Translations under genes and position numbers: made by a program
From: CAYSWH01 sp964434775
GTDB taxonomy: Bacteria > Patescibacteriota > JACMRA01
DNA: 64,000 nucleotides
Direction of reading: 5' to 3'
NCBI GenBank assembly: GCA_964434775.1
Contig: CAYSWH010000005.1
Coordinates: forward strand, 5,416-69,415
In this document: one piece after another, positions 43,697-52,863 of the stretch
Layout of the letters: each line of letters starts with the position of its first letter
Numbering within the stretch: position 1 is the stretch's first letter
The notes under the pieces: model-generated
Databases searched by the model: none
The model's input: only the letters and a program-made list of their open reading frames with translations
What the model was told of the DNA's origin: nothing

Positions 43697-44824
43697 CTAA
43701 AGTCCAAAGTGTTCTTTTATCTTTAAAAAGGCCTCCTGAATTTCCAGATCACTGTAACCATCGTTTTGTAACTCCCATAGCCGACCCCATTTGGCAGTAT
43801 CTATAGCCTCCAGGATTTTCTCTCTCTTAAGTTTAGTTGTATACTGACTATTAGCTCTGTTTCTAATTTGTTCATTGGTAAAGCCCCTTTCTTTGAGACG
43901 ATAGATTTGAGTCTTCTTATCCGCTTTGACCAAGAGAGTATTATTATTGGAAAAGGCAGTTATGCCGGCTTCGACAATCAAAGCACCGTTTAACAACAAG
44001 ATCCCTTTTTTTCCATACATTTCACGTCGCAAACGAACCAGAAGCGGCTGATATAATATTTGATCTAACCGATCTAAAGCTTGTCTGTTATTAAAAACAA
44101 TCCTTCCTAACTCCCGCCTATCAATAGTACCGTCCCGATTCGCTATTTCTTTACCGAAATACTCGACAATTTCTTCTCGAATTAGTTTATATCTGGGCTC
44201 GGACAAAGTAGAAGTAATCTGATGACCGATTTTATCCATATCAATGTTATAGACCGGTATTCCGTATTGCCTGCCAATTTCAACCAAACGCTCACAAACA
44301 TATGATTTACCCATGGCAATCTCACCGGTTACGCTAACCGTATACTGCCCTAAAATCTTCTCTTCCAAAGACTGTTTAACAAAAAGAGGCACATATTCAT
44401 GGATTAAGCCTTGTTCTTTGATTAAAGCTTTAATGGCCCTAGAGCTTATGTGTAGCTTGTTTTTGGAGCCAAACATAGGAGCAAACTCAATTCCAAGTTC
44501 TTGACTGGAACTAACGTTAAACAGATCAACCTCGTCTTGAAAATCTCCATCATTTCGCATACCTCTTATAATCAAGTTGATATTCTGTTCCCAAGCATAG
44601 TCAACCAGCAAACCGCCATATGCTACAACTTCAACGTTAGATAAATGATCAACTGCCCTCCTAGTCGATTCCAACCTTTCTTCCAAGGTAAATAAGTATT
44701 CTTTATCAGGATTTTTGCCAATACCTACTATAACCGAAGTATATACATTCGCAGCCCTCTCAATGAGATCTATGTGTCCATTGGTAATTGGATCTGCCGA
44801 TAAGGGGTAAAGAACTCGTGTCAT
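43697..44824 (-). CDS. CoaD-CoaE fusion: phosphopantetheine adenylyltransferase / dephospho-CoA kinase
   Basis: 375 residues. N-terminal half (1-160) is CoaD: DPITNGH nucleotide motif at 11-17, RGMRNDGDFQDE at about 87-98 and ISSRAIK at 126-132. C-terminal half (161-375) is CoaE: Walker A GEIAMGKS at 167-174, NIDMDKIGHQ, and DGTIDRRELGRIVFNN. Together they catalyse the last two steps of CoA synthesis. Separate genes in most bacteria; this N-to-C order is that of animal CoA synthase (COASY). No frameshift or internal start is evident. Convergent with the Wzz-like gene, 10 bases apart. Confidence 0.9.
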   Translation of the reverse strand: MTRVLYPLSADPITNGHIDLIERAANVYTSVIVGIGKNPDKEYLFTLEERLESTRRAVDHLSNVEVVAYGGLLVDYAWEQNINLIIRGMRNDGDFQDEVDLFNVSSSQELGIEFAPMFGSKNKLHISSRAIKALIKEQGLIHEYVPLFVKQSLEEKILGQYTVSVTGEIAMGKSYVCERLVEIGRQYGIPVYNIDMDKIGHQITSTLSEPRYKLIREEIVEYFGKEIANRDGTIDRRELGRIVFNNRQALDRLDQILYQPLLVRLRREMYGKKGILLLNGALIVEAGITAFSNNNTLLVKADKKTQIYRLKERGFTNEQIRNRANSQYTTKLKREKILEAIDTAKWGRLWELQNDGYSDLEIQEAFLKIKEHFGL

Positions 44825-44965
44825 TTCTTGTGATCTAAGTCTAGTTCAGATTTTCTGTAAAGTCAATCCTTAAGGAATGAAGTTGGAAGACTTAAAACAT
44901 CTTTACCGCAATAGTCACAAGATATGTTACTTGGTTATTAAAATACAATTTAATCGAAGCTCAGA

Positions 44966-44994
44966 ATTGACAGGGTTAAAATAATCAAATTTAC
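44966..44994 (+). promoter_or_regulatory. promoter of corA-like gene
   Basis: TTGACA at 44966-44971, 17 bases, TTTACT at 44989-44994; ATG at 45021. Confidence 0.55.
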
Positions 44995-45020
44995 TAAAGT
45001 AATAATCCACTTCGATATTC

Positions 45021-45923
45021 ATGCCTCAAAAAGATTTTGAGTACCGCTACATTAAGAAAGTTGACACTTATCTCAAAGAAGAGCTGGCAAGAAAGTATGG
45101 TATTCAGGAGCTGGATATTGACGATGTAGTTACGGATACTCAACTGTCTAAGCTGGAAAAGCGTCCTGATTATCTTTATGTGGCTCTGCAATTTCCTGAG
45201 TATATCAAGACCAACAGACATTTTGTTCCCAAAGAAATTCACTGTTTTGTAAGCAATAAATTTATTTTAATCATTGATAAGCATGATTTTAAACATGTTC
45301 AGCAATTTCATAACCTGAAGGATAGCCTACTAGATTACGAACCTGATTCATTTAATGTATTTTACGAACTATTGGATTTTTGTGTTAAAAAAGAGTATAG
45401 AGTTTTAGGAAAGTTTAAAAAGGAGATTGATCAGCTCGAATCTGATATATTTGACTTCTATGACGGAAGTCGTGATTTGCTTAAAGAAATTCTTATAGTC
45501 AAGAGAAACTTGATCAATTTTACCAGTATAATCTTCCCTCTCAAAGAGGTCATTAACGAAATACAAACCAAACACATTGCCGCTTTTGATAAAAAAGAGG
45601 GTATTGAAGAATTGGATGACAGCCTTGATAAGATTAAAAAAATCTTGAATAACCTGGCCAACTTCAAAGAGCAGATGACTTTGCTTACTGAAACAAACGA
45701 GAGTTTAATTGCCAGAAACACTAATCAAAGCATTCGAGCATTAACAGTTATTAATTTTATCTTTATTATCCCTACGGTAATCACTAGTTTTTTTGGGATG
45801 AACGTATATTTTGGTTGGAATGAAGGTCAGTATAATTTGTTTCCGCTTATTAGCATAATAATCTTTATTGCCATTTTTACACTGATTATCTTCTTTATTA
45901 TCAAAAAAAAGAAGTTTATTTGA
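45021..45923 (+). CDS. corA: CorA-family divalent cation transporter
   Basis: 300 residues. Long helical cytoplasmic N-terminal domain, two C-terminal membrane helices, and the signature GMN in SFFGMNVYFGWNEG between them. Moves Mg2+ or related ions by a pentameric pore. Its last 8 bases overlap the 3' end of uvrA on the other strand. Confidence 0.9.
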   Translation: MPQKDFEYRYIKKVDTYLKEELARKYGIQELDIDDVVTDTQLSKLEKRPDYLYVALQFPEYIKTNRHFVPKEIHCFVSNKFILIIDKHDFKHVQQFHNLKDSLLDYEPDSFNVFYELLDFCVKKEYRVLGKFKKEIDQLESDIFDFYDGSRDLLKEILIVKRNLINFTSIIFPLKEVINEIQTKHIAAFDKKEGIEELDDSLDKIKKILNNLANFKEQMTLLTETNESLIARNTNQSIRALTVINFIFIIPTVITSFFGMNVYFGWNEGQYNLFPLISIIIFIAIFTLIIFFIIKKKKFI

Positions 45924-48831
45924 GTTTGAGAGAATTTTTGAGGTATTGCCCGGTAAAAGAAGCGGAATCCGTAGCTACCTCTTCAGGGGTTCCGGTAGAA
46001 ACAACCTCCCCTCCTTTTTCTCCACCTTCAGGCCCTAGATCAATTATCCAATCGGCAACTTTAATTACGTCCAAATTGTGTTCAATTACTAGCACTGTAT
46101 TTCCTTTATCAACTAATTTCTGTAAAACTTCCAAAAGTTTTTTGACATCTAGAGGATGTAAACCGGTGGTGGGTTCGTCTAAAATATATAAAGTATTACC
46201 CGTACCGATTTTGGAAAGTTCCGTAGCCAGCTTAATCCTTTGAGCTTCACCACCGGATAGAGTAGTAGCTGATTGTCCAAGTTGAATATAGCCTAGACCA
46301 ACGTCTTTGAGAGTCTGTAGTTTTCGGCTTATGTTGGAGTGATTAGCAAAAAATTCCAAGGCCTCTTCTACATTCATGGCTAGAATGTCAGCAATATTCT
46401 TTTCTTTATACTCGACTTCCAGAGTTTCTCGATTGTATCTTTTCCCTCCGCAATCTTCGCAAACCACATAAACATCAGGTAAAAAATTCATTTCTACTTT
46501 GATATAACCATCTCCCTCACAAGTTTCACATCTCCCTCCCGGAACATTAAAACTAAATCTTCCTTGAGTATATCCTCTGGCTTTGGACTCGGGCAAAGAA
46601 GAAAACAGTTCCCGAATCGGAGTAAATAAGCTTGTATAAGTTGCCGGGTTACTTCTGGGAGTCCTTCCTATGGGGCTTTGATCAATGATTACCGGCTTAT
46701 CTATATTATCCAAACCTATTATTTCATCAAATTTACCGGTTGGTAACCTGGAATCGTAAAAATAATTCATTAATTCATTGGCAAAGATGTCATTAATTAA
46801 AGTAGATTTACCACTCCCGGAAACTCCTGTTATACAAACAAACTTTCTTAACGGGAGATCAATGGTTATCTTTTTAAGGTTGTTCTCCACGGCATTTACG
46901 ATAGTTATATATTTATCTAGATTTTTTCCGGCCTTACTTAAATTTACTTTTCTCCTCTCTTTTGGTGTTTCAATAAATTCTTTTCCCGCTAAAAACCTTC
47001 CGGTCGGTGAATTTTTATCAGTGGCAACTTTTTCCGGGTGTCCCACGGAAACTATATTTCCACCATGCTTTCCTGCCAAAGGTCCAATATCAATCAAATA
47101 ATCACTTTCTCTCATGGTCTCTTCATCGTGTTCAACTACCAAGACAGTGTTTCCTAAATCCCGAAGATGTTTAAGAGTATTCAAAAGTTTGGTGTTATCT
47201 CTCTGATGCAAACCGATAGATGGTTCGTCTAGAATGTATAGAACTCCGGTGAGTCCTGATCCGATTTGGGTGGCCAAGCGAATTCTTTGAGCTTCTCCTC
47301 CGGAAAGTGTTTGACTACTCCTGGCTAAATTAAGATAACCAAGTCCGACATCAACCAAAAAACTAAGTCTGGCAACTATTTCTTTAAGTATCATCCTGGA
47401 AATCTCCCTATCTTTGGAAGAAAGTGGAGTGCTTTCTTTATCGTAAAGTCGGCTAAACTCTTTGGAACAATCATAGATCGGTAAATTGGAATAATAGGCA
47501 ATATTCTTGCCGGCAACGGTTACAGCCAGACTTTCCTTTTTTAGCCTGGCACCTCCACATGCATGACAAACCCTTTTGGTCATATAACTTTCAATATCCC
47601 GCCTACTAGCCTCGCTTGTAGTTTCTTTATACCTGCGATTCAAATTTGTAATTACCCCTTCAAATTTACTGTCTCCGTATAAAATAATCTTTTTCTGCTT
47701 CTCGGTAAGATTTTTCCATGGTTGGGTTAAAGAAAATCTATGCTTTTTAGCCAGGGATTCAAAAACTTTGGTTAGCCAGCCTCCGCTAATACTTAATCTG
47801 GATAGAGGCCTGATACAGCCTTCCGATATGGAAAGGGTTTTGTTAGGCACGATTAAATCGGGATCTATCTCGGTTATAACACCCAGTCCCGTGCAGACGG
47901 GACAGGCTCCGTGAGGCGAGTTAAAACTAAACTGTCTCGGCTCCAAATCACCGGGAGACCCATGTCCGTTTGGGCACGCCTTGTTTTTGTTAAAATGAAT
48001 TTTTTGTTCCTGACCCTGCTCGTCAATCGTTAAAACAATAGCCTTACTTTTTCCAAATTTTAAAGCAGTCTCCATCGAATCAACTATTCTACTTCGGTTT
48101 TCCTGACTTACCGAAATCCGATCTACAACAATTTCCAGGCTATGTTTATGCTGCTTGTTTAAGTCTAATTTTTCAATTTCTTCAAGAAGTATTATTTGAC
48201 CATTTACTCTCATCCTGCGAAAACCGTTCTTTTTGGCTTCCAAAACATGCTGACGATGCCAACCCTTTTGATCTTCAACCAAGGGTGCCAGTAAAATCAT
48301 ATTAGTACCTTTGGGCAGTTTCATTATTCGATCAATCATCCTGGTTACTGATTCGGCCTTGATTTCTGCCCCACAAACATGACAGTGTTGAATACCGATT
48401 TTTGCAAAAAGAAGTCTGAGATAATCGTATATTTCAGTAGTAGTTCCGACAGTAGATCTAGGATTATGCGAAGTTGATTTTTGATCGATAGAAATGGCCG
48501 GAGACAAACCGTCAATACTATCAACATCCGGCTTCTCCTTTAAGCCCAAAAATTGCCTGGCATATGAACTGAGGCTCTCTACATACCTTCTTTGACCTTC
48601 AGCGTAAATAGTATCGAAAACTAAACTGGATTTACCGGAGCCGGAAAGACCGGAAAAAACTACAAACTGATTTTTGGGAATAACTACAGAGACGTTATTC
48701 AGATTATGTTCTCTGGCACCTCTTACGGTAATATATTCGTGAGGGTTGGGTATAAAACCGGGGTCTTGTAAGTGGTCAGTTAAATTATAATCAACTTCAC
48801 TTTCAGAGGAAGAATTTTTTTTGCTTAGCAT
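45916..48831 (-). CDS. uvrA: excinuclease ABC subunit A
   Basis: 971 residues, a normal UvrA. Two ATPase halves with Walker A GLSGSGKSSL (near residue 58) and GVSGSGKSTL (near 670), signatures TLSGGEAQRIRLATQI and TLSGGEAQRIKLATEL, and zinc knuckles CHVCG (with the following motif at 258-290) and CETCEGDG ... CEDCGGKR. Damage recognition in nucleotide excision repair. Single gene; uvrB and uvrC are not in the window. Confidence 0.95.
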   Translation of the reverse strand: MLSKKNSSSESEVDYNLTDHLQDPGFIPNPHEYITVRGAREHNLNNVSVVIPKNQFVVFSGLSGSGKSSLVFDTIYAEGQRRYVESLSSYARQFLGLKEKPDVDSIDGLSPAISIDQKSTSHNPRSTVGTTTEIYDYLRLLFAKIGIQHCHVCGAEIKAESVTRMIDRIMKLPKGTNMILLAPLVEDQKGWHRQHVLEAKKNGFRRMRVNGQIILLEEIEKLDLNKQHKHSLEIVVDRISVSQENRSRIVDSMETALKFGKSKAIVLTIDEQGQEQKIHFNKNKACPNGHGSPGDLEPRQFSFNSPHGACPVCTGLGVITEIDPDLIVPNKTLSISEGCIRPLSRLSISGGWLTKVFESLAKKHRFSLTQPWKNLTEKQKKIILYGDSKFEGVITNLNRRYKETTSEASRRDIESYMTKRVCHACGGARLKKESLAVTVAGKNIAYYSNLPIYDCSKEFSRLYDKESTPLSSKDREISRMILKEIVARLSFLVDVGLGYLNLARSSQTLSGGEAQRIRLATQIGSGLTGVLYILDEPSIGLHQRDNTKLLNTLKHLRDLGNTVLVVEHDEETMRESDYLIDIGPLAGKHGGNIVSVGHPEKVATDKNSPTGRFLAGKEFIETPKERRKVNLSKAGKNLDKYITIVNAVENNLKKITIDLPLRKFVCITGVSGSGKSTLINDIFANELMNYFYDSRLPTGKFDEIIGLDNIDKPVIIDQSPIGRTPRSNPATYTSLFTPIRELFSSLPESKARGYTQGRFSFNVPGGRCETCEGDGYIKVEMNFLPDVYVVCEDCGGKRYNRETLEVEYKEKNIADILAMNVEEALEFFANHSNISRKLQTLKDVGLGYIQLGQSATTLSGGEAQRIKLATELSKIGTGNTLYILDEPTTGLHPLDVKKLLEVLQKLVDKGNTVLVIEHNLDVIKVADWIIDLGPEGGEKGGEVVSTGTPEEVATDSASFTGQYLKNSLKLK

Positions 48832-49019
48832 CTAAAATATTTTATTTATCGTTTTTATAGACTACGATCAAGTGCATACAAATATCAGGGTTTTGTCAAT
48901 TACTTAAGTGTCAAAGGAATATTGAATATTTAAGTATACCGGGTACAATTAATTATTTAAAGAAAAGTCTTATAACCGGAATTATAAAAATTATACCCCA
49001 CCCCTTTGATAATAAAAAA

Positions 49020-49883
49020 TCAAATTTCCACCGCCAAGAATCCGGCTGGTTTGTTTTTTTGGATGTCTTCTTTGACAAATAGTAAGTAGAGATCCTTTTC
49101 GGCTAAAATGTTCGTATTGCCTTCCTTGGCTATTAGAGCTCCTTTTGAAACTTTATCAAAGTTTTTGAAATCTTTTTCATACCTAAAACTATCGGATTGA
49201 GGAATTATGGCCTTCTCAATAAGTAAATGTTTTGGCGAACAAGGATTCTTTGAGTAGTCCTGCAATTCAAATGTAGTAAGCCCTAAATAGTTCAAATATT
49301 TTTTGGTCTTGAGGAACACCTGCTCGAAGGAAGAATTGTCTTTATGCCATCCGGACTCGTAGGTAAGACCTACACCGCCTTGAGAATCAACAAAATTATC
49401 CGTACAGGAAGCTAGGTCCAGACAATTGAGATTGGGTTTTACAGAAACAATAAACTCAGTTTCAAAGATAGTGGCCAACTCCAAATGCTTATCTGTATTT
49501 TCCACAAAAATAAATGGGACCGAAGGTTTGATAGTGGAGTGCAAATCCAGTAAAAATTCAGCTTTTTCCAAAATAGGCAAAACCTCCCCTACACGTCTTT
49601 GCTCCAGATTTAAAAGACTTCCGGATTTTCTGATTACCGACAAATTCTCTTGGTCAAAGAGCCTATTCATATCGGTCTCTACAAATCTATGATTCAGTTT
49701 GTAAGCTTCCGGGTTCCCCAGGATTAAATAAAGTTCTCCTTTAAGCAAATTATCACTCAAATTTCTTTCCAGCTCTTCAATAACTCTCACCCCAACCCTT
49801 TCGTTTCCATGCACTCCTCCCATAACCACAACAGTCGGACCTCTTTGTTTGGTAGTAAAGTGTTTGGTAAAAGAAGGCAACAT
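49020..49883 (-). CDS. AstE/AspA-family zinc deacylase, candidate N-acyl-citrulline deacylase
   Basis: 287 residues. Zn motifs of the succinylglutamate desuccinylase/aspartoacylase family: GGVHGNERVG (about 22-31), DLHSTIKPS (about 112-120), NRLFDQ after VETDMNR, and the catalytic-type TYESG near 190. C-terminal beta domain follows. Last gene of the arginine operon, 5 bases after argB. ArgE (M20) is absent here, and an acyl-ornithine carbamoyltransferase is present, so this enzyme most likely removes the acyl group from acyl-citrulline, perhaps succinyl or acetyl. Known members act on N-succinylglutamate or N-acetylaspartate. Confidence 0.82.
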   Translation of the reverse strand: MLPSFTKHFTTKQRGPTVVVMGGVHGNERVGVRVIEELERNLSDNLLKGELYLILGNPEAYKLNHRFVETDMNRLFDQENLSVIRKSGSLLNLEQRRVGEVLPILEKAEFLLDLHSTIKPSVPFIFVENTDKHLELATIFETEFIVSVKPNLNCLDLASCTDNFVDSQGGVGLTYESGWHKDNSSFEQVFLKTKKYLNYLGLTTFELQDYSKNPCSPKHLLIEKAIIPQSDSFRYEKDFKNFDKVSKGALIAKEGNTNILAEKDLYLLFVKEDIQKNKPAGFLAVEI

Positions 49884-49888
49884 AAAAA

Positions 49889-50692
49889 TTAATTATCAAC
49901 TGTTAGACAAGTGCCAATCTTTTTTCCTCTATTGATTAAAGTCAAGGCTTGATTGTTTTTAAGACCGTTAGTAATATAAATTGATCCTACGCCTCCTTGC
50001 AAAGCTCTAATACAATTTTCCAGCTTCACCACCATTCCTCCTTGAATAAAATCCTCAGAAAGCATTTTTTTGAGGTCAGATAAACATATTTTGGTTAATA
50101 ATTCGCCTTTGCCGTTCAAAACTCCGTCTATACCCGAAAATAAAATTAGTTTATCAGCTTGTAAGGACAAAGCAGTCTCAATAGCCACCGTATCGGCATT
50201 AATATTAAGTATTTCTCCTTCATCATCGCAGCCAAGCGGTGAAACCACAGGAATAATCCGATTTTCAAGTAGCAAATTCAAAATCTGCGGATCAGTTTGA
50301 ACAACGTCACCGACAAATCCGTAATCAATTTCCTTAACCGGCCTTTTGACTGCTTTTAAAAAATGTCCGTCGAGTCCGCTTACTCTAGACCCTTTCAAGC
50401 CAAAACTAATTAAATCACTTAAAATATCCAGGTTGAGACTGCCACCATAGAGCATCTTGATAATTTCTTGATCTTTCTTGGTAGTAATTCTTCTGCCATT
50501 AATTTTCCTAGGTACATGCCCCATCTGATTAGCTAAAGAGTCAGCCTGAGAACCTCCTCCATGGACTAAAACAACTTTTTTGTTTTCTTTAACTAATTTA
50601 GCAACTTGCCCCAAAATATCACCCAAAGACTCTTTGGAATCCACCACTTCTCCGCCTAATTTAACTACAATTATTTCTTTGTAAGAATTCAT
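49889..50692 (-). CDS. argB: N-acylglutamate kinase
   Basis: 267 residues, amino-acid kinase fold. VVKLGGEVVDSKE, VHGGGSQADSLANQMG, NGRRIT, NADTVAIETALSLQADKLI and GGMVVKLENCIRALQGGV are ArgB hallmarks. Phosphorylates N-acyl-glutamate. I looked for the LysZ-type signature of the LysW carrier pathway and did not find it, nor a LysW gene. Between argD (9-base gap) and the deacylase. Confidence 0.87.
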   Translation of the reverse strand: MNSYKEIIVVKLGGEVVDSKESLGDILGQVAKLVKENKKVVLVHGGGSQADSLANQMGHVPRKINGRRITTKKDQEIIKMLYGGSLNLDILSDLISFGLKGSRVSGLDGHFLKAVKRPVKEIDYGFVGDVVQTDPQILNLLLENRIIPVVSPLGCDDEGEILNINADTVAIETALSLQADKLILFSGIDGVLNGKGELLTKICLSDLKKMLSEDFIQGGMVVKLENCIRALQGGVGSIYITNGLKNNQALTLINRGKKIGTCLTVDN

Positions 50693-50701
50693 AACTGAAA
50701 A

Positions 50702-51856
50702 TCAATCAAAAAGAGAAGTAAATATTTGTACAAACATATTAATCTCTTCCTTGGTGGTATTTAAGGGAGGCATTAATCGAACTACTTCAGGATTATAGGA
50801 TGTACCAATAATCAAGCCCTTTTCTAAAGCCATATCAACTAAATCTTTTCCGGAAATGCGGGTTTTTACCCCCACCAAAAAGCCTTGACCTAATGTTTCA
50901 AAACCCTTCTCATTCAAAATAGTTCTTAAATAAGTTGAGTTTTCTCTAACTGTTTCCAAAAAACCTCTACTAAGAATTATTTCCATAGTTGCTTTTCCTG
51001 CAGCGCAAACTGCCGGGGCCCCTCCAAAAGTCGTAGCATGATCACCCAATTGAATAGTCTCGGCTAAACTTTCTTTGAGAAGTACAGCCGCCAGTGGCAA
51101 ACCTGATGCAATTCCTTTGGCAGATGTGATTATGTCCGGATAAATACCAAGCTGTTCAGAAAACCAGAAAGTGCCTGTACGACCAAGACCTGTTTGAATC
51201 TCATCCAAAATCAGAATAAGACCTTTTTCACGACAGAAGCGACTAAGTTCTTGGTAAAACTCTTTAGAGGCCAGGTTAACTCCACCGATACTCTGAATTG
51301 ATTCACAAATCACTGCCGCCGTTTCTCGTTCCAGATAGGCTCTTTTAACTGATTCGATATCTCCCAATCTGGCGAAAGAAGTGTAATTGTCAAAATCAGG
51401 AGAATATTTCCGGTATGAATCAATACCCGTAGCAGCTAATGGATACATACCTCGACCGTGGAAAGACTTATTAAAAGAAATTATGTGGTTTTTACCGATA
51501 GCTTTTCTGGCAATTTTGAGAGCCGTTTCGTTGGCTTCGGAACCTGAGTTGGTAAAATATACTTTGTATTTTTCCGGTTCCAACGTGACTGCCAACTTTT
51601 CAGCTAATGTTACTGCCGGCTCCAAATCAAAGATATTAGAATAGAAAATCAACTTCTCCATCTGCTCCTTAACCGCTTCTATTACCGGCTCCGGACTATG
51701 ACCGAGTAGACAAACGGCATGGCCGCCGTAAAAGTCCAGATATTTACGACCTTTCTCGTCCCATACGAAGCTGCCCTTTCCTTGGACCAGTTGAATAGGA
51801 TACTTGGAGTAAGTTTGGAGTAAGTATTTTTTAGATTTTTCTGAAAGTGAGGTCAT
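50702..51856 (-). CDS. argD: N-acylornithine aminotransferase
   Basis: 384 residues, class III PLP aminotransferase. FYGGHAVCLLGHSPEPV near residue 42, NSGSEANETALKIAR, ILDEIQTGLGRTGTF and the PLP lysine in ITSAKGIASGLPLAAV. The YGGHAV block is like Bacteroidetes ArgD, whose operons use acyl-ornithine carbamoyltransferase, in line with its neighbours. Overlaps argC by 4 bases. Confidence 0.9.
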   Translation of the reverse strand: MTSLSEKSKKYLLQTYSKYPIQLVQGKGSFVWDEKGRKYLDFYGGHAVCLLGHSPEPVIEAVKEQMEKLIFYSNIFDLEPAVTLAEKLAVTLEPEKYKVYFTNSGSEANETALKIARKAIGKNHIISFNKSFHGRGMYPLAATGIDSYRKYSPDFDNYTSFARLGDIESVKRAYLERETAAVICESIQSIGGVNLASKEFYQELSRFCREKGLILILDEIQTGLGRTGTFWFSEQLGIYPDIITSAKGIASGLPLAAVLLKESLAETIQLGDHATTFGGAPAVCAAGKATMEIILSRGFLETVRENSTYLRTILNEKGFETLGQGFLVGVKTRISGKDLVDMALEKGLIIGTSYNPEVVRLMPPLNTTKEEINMFVQIFTSLFD

Positions 51857-52863
51857 ACAAACAAAGGATAAAGATTATTTATAGCTGTTTCTTGAGGTAA
51901 ATCAAACATTAGGTTGAGATTCTCAATAGCATTTCCCGAGGCTCCCTTAATTAGATTATCAATAACTGCCTGTACAACTAATTTTCCGTTCAGACCGGTT
52001 ACGGAAATATCCGCAAAATTAGAACCTACAACATCCACTAATTGAACCTGTTCTTTGATCCTTACAAAGGGAGCCTTTTTATAATATTCTTCATATAAAT
52101 ATTTTAGATCATTTTCCAAGGAATATTTCAACTTGATTATGGCTGTTAAGTGAATTCCTCTGGCAAAAGGACCACTTGAAGGAATAAAGTTTAATTGAGA
52201 TTCTTTCAAATCCAAGACTTGTGCAATTTCGGGTATATGCTGGTGCTCTCCGATTTTGTAGCTTTTAAGATTTCTACTCCTAACCGGATGATGGGTTGTA
52301 GAAGAGGGGCTTTTTCCGGAACCTGTAGAACCGGTGATTGACAGAAGATCTACCTCATCTATCATACCTTGCAAAGGGAGTAAGGCTAAATCCGAGGCTA
52401 TGGCAAAACATCCGGGATTGGCAATATTTTGAGCCAACTTAATTTCTTCTTTGCACTGTTCGGGTAAACCGTAAACGAACTCAGTAAGTAGCTTGGGACA
52501 CTCATGAACCTTATGATAGTATTTCCTGTATTCAAAAGGTTTGTTCAAACGAAAATCACCGGAAAGATCTATAATTTTTACCTTATCAATTAATTCCGGG
52601 ACTATCTTTTGAGATTCTTTGTGTGGCAAAGCTAAAATAACCAAATCATTTTCTCTGACAATTTTTTTTACATCAAATTCTTCCAGTAACAAGTCACACA
52701 AACCTTCCAAATGGGGGTAAATTTCCGAAATCCTTTGTCCCATTTGGGTAAAAGAAACCAGTTGATTAATTCTAACCTGAGGGTGATTCCTTAAATAGCG
52801 CAGAAGCTCCAGACCGGCGTAACCGGTAACTCCCAAAATCGAAACTTTTATTTTTTCAGACAT
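51853..52863 (-). CDS. argC: N-acyl-gamma-glutamyl-phosphate reductase
   Basis: 336 residues. NAD-binding VSILGVTGYAGLELLRYL, catalytic Cys in NIANPGCFAIASDLALLPL, and STTHHPVRSRNLKSYKIGEH near residue 200-220 with EHQHIPEI. ITGSTGSGKSPS before it is like Bacteroidetes ArgC. Reduces acyl-glutamyl phosphate to the semialdehyde. Overlaps the DUF1611-like gene by 16 bases. Confidence 0.9.
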   Translation of the reverse strand: MSEKIKVSILGVTGYAGLELLRYLRNHPQVRINQLVSFTQMGQRISEIYPHLEGLCDLLLEEFDVKKIVRENDLVILALPHKESQKIVPELIDKVKIIDLSGDFRLNKPFEYRKYYHKVHECPKLLTEFVYGLPEQCKEEIKLAQNIANPGCFAIASDLALLPLQGMIDEVDLLSITGSTGSGKSPSSTTHHPVRSRNLKSYKIGEHQHIPEIAQVLDLKESQLNFIPSSGPFARGIHLTAIIKLKYSLENDLKYLYEEYYKKAPFVRIKEQVQLVDVVGSNFADISVTGLNGKLVVQAVIDNLIKGASGNAIENLNLMFDLPQETAINNLYPLFV

